Notes under the pieces: model-generated | Databases searched by the model: none | What the model saw: only the letters and a program-made list of their open reading frames with translations | Told to the model about the DNA's origin: nothing | Made by a program: the position numbers and the translations under genes | Shown: piece by piece, positions 32,420 through 33,215 of the stretch | How positions within the stretch are numbered: the first letter of the stretch is position 1 | How the letters are laid out: each line of letters starts with the position of its first letter | Assembly (NCBI RefSeq): GCF_017743935.1 | Contig: NZ_JAGHRE010000023.1 | Coordinates: 1-33,215 of the forward strand | Source of the DNA: Tropicibacter sp. R16_0 | GTDB lineage: Bacteria; Pseudomonadota; Alphaproteobacteria; Rhodobacterales; Rhodobacteraceae | Reading direction: 5' to 3' | DNA length: 33,215 bases

Positions 32420-33215
32420 TCAGGGTCGCGTCAAGGTGAGGTTCAGAAGGTCGGAGGCCTCCATGTCTGGCCGGGCCGCATATTGATCCAAGGTATCGGC
32501 AAACCGATCCAACCCGTCTCTCAGCCCGCTTTGCCCCGACAGGGTCAATTCTTCCTCCAACACGCTCAAGGCCATCTGTCGGGCCTCAGCCCCGATATCA
32601 GTCACCAAAGTGTCGAGCGCCGTGCGGTATGACAGCAGATAGACCTGCTGCTGGCGCCGCATCTCGGCAATCTCGGTCACATGCTTTTGCACCTGCCGGT
32701 CGAACACTTCACTCTTGCGTCCGGCCCGTTGCAGCGACACCAGCATCCGGATGTTGGCGGCCTTGTTATCGATCGCGCGTGCATTCTGAGCCAGGGCTTC
32801 GGCAAAGACCGTCCCCGCCAGCAAAGTAGATCGCGCTGTCTGTTGCAATGCGATCTGGACCTGATCCCGGTTCCGGCGCAGATCCAGCTGCAGGTCCGCC
32901 AGCGCGCTGCGTCTGCGCAGGTCGGGCTCGGCCTCGATCAGGTCCGAGAGCACTTTGCCGGGATCAACCCCTCCCTCCTCCTGAGCGCCCTCGGCCCGCG
33001 CAACCCAGCGGTCGCGAATGTCGTTCAGCCGTGCCTCGGACGTCGCTATGTAGGTCGCGATGACAAACCGCGCACCAAAACTGTCGCCGCGCAGGGGTCG
33101 CCCCGTGCGCACATCGAACGGCGGGTACTCGGTGCGCTGCGCGGAATAGATTTGATCCGCGCTCGACAGCACCGACCCGCCCCGCGTGACAACGCCCCCC
33201 ACCTGCCCATGCGCC
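32420..33215 (-). CDS. Unknown helical protein, C-terminal 265 residues (cut by window edge)
   Basis: The frame is open from the right edge to the stop at 32420; a GTG at 33202 is not needed as a start because codons continue to the edge. I do not recognise the family. An early segment reads LSSADQIYSAQRTEYPPFDVRTG; most of the rest is predicted helical and rich in Arg, Gln, Glu and Ala (for example RRSALADLQLDLRRNRDQVQ and VLEEELTLSGQSGLRDGLDR), suggesting coiled coils or a helical bundle. There are no cysteines and no membrane segments in the visible part. The signal peptide, if any, is outside the window. Confidence 0.7.
   Translation of the reverse strand, partial: AHGQVGGVVTRGGSVLSSADQIYSAQRTEYPPFDVRTGRPLRGDSFGARFVIATYIATSEARLNDIRDRWVARAEGAQEEGGVDPGKVLSDLIEAEPDLRRRSALADLQLDLRRNRDQVQIALQQTARSTLLAGTVFAEALAQNARAIDNKAANIRMLVSLQRAGRKSEVFDRQVQKHVTEIAEMRRQQQVYLLSYRTALDTLVTDIGAEARQMALSVLEEELTLSGQSGLRDGLDRFADTLDQYAARPDMEASDLLNLTLTRP

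Noticed and set aside
1-33215. CRISPR arrays, insertion sequences, rRNA genes
   Set aside because: No regularly spaced repeats, transposase genes or rRNA-like sequence were seen; the only mobile trace is the integrase stub.

Overview
The window is high-GC DNA whose protein families and gene orders point to an alphaproteobacterium of the Rhodobacterales, probably the Roseobacter group. The evidence is an smoEFGK-mtlK polyol operon as in Rhodobacter, a SPOR-dacC-tmk-holB-tatD-MBL housekeeping run, dense ATGA/GTGA gene overlaps, and a tRNA-Ser carrying an integrase remnant. This placement is inference; no species can be named from the sequence alone.

Layout. (1) 1-3770: a cyclic-amide (hydantoin/dihydropyrimidine-like) catabolic cluster. 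A truncated M20 amidohydrolase runs leftward. Diverging from it is a tightly overlapping four-gene unit: dihydropyrimidinase-family hydrolase, small VOC protein, Asp/Glu/hydantoin racemase, and a DapA-fold protein that keeps the Schiff-base lysine but lacks the Thr/Tyr catalytic triad. (2) 3934-6963: a hemolysin-III membrane protein, then an AraC regulator diverging from a short-chain dehydrogenase, with two adjacent palindromes between them. (3) 7405-12050: a leftward copper-resistance module with two c-type cytochromes, a small unknown His-containing membrane protein, copA multicopper oxidase, copB and a CopI-like cupredoxin. Two promoters with CueR-type dyads and 19-bp spacers precede the two transcription units. 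The module is bracketed by two copies of a 57-bp direct repeat. (4) 12714-20546: a leftward LacI-regulated mannitol/sorbitol operon (lacI, smoE, smoF, smoG, smoK, mtlK, pfkB) with a palindromic operator before smoE, a related one before lacI, and a strong hairpin between smoE and smoF. (5) 20845-21276: a dead tyrosine-integrase fragment beside tRNA-Ser(UGA). (6) 21483-27884: a rightward housekeeping run of an RlpA-like/SPOR lipoprotein, D,D-carboxypeptidase, thymidylate kinase, DNA polymerase III delta-prime, TatD, an MBL hydrolase and an AEC transporter. (7) 27999-33215: a PpiC-like foldase and HupE/UreJ pair, a divergent CbiX-like protein, a polyQ peptidoglycan-binding protein, and a partial unknown helical protein.

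How the parts work together. The ring opener, racemase and M20 hydrolase would convert a racemic cyclic ureide or imide to a linear acid, with the DapA-like protein acting on a later intermediate. The copper genes handle periplasmic copper: CopA oxidises, CopB is in the outer membrane, CopI binds. The polyol operon imports a hexitol, oxidises it to a ketose and phosphorylates it.

The most unusual signals are a two-copy structured repeat (27904-27978 and 32313-32398), in which the hairpin sequence changes but pairing is kept beside a conserved module, the DapA-like protein without its triad, and the direct repeats around the copper genes.
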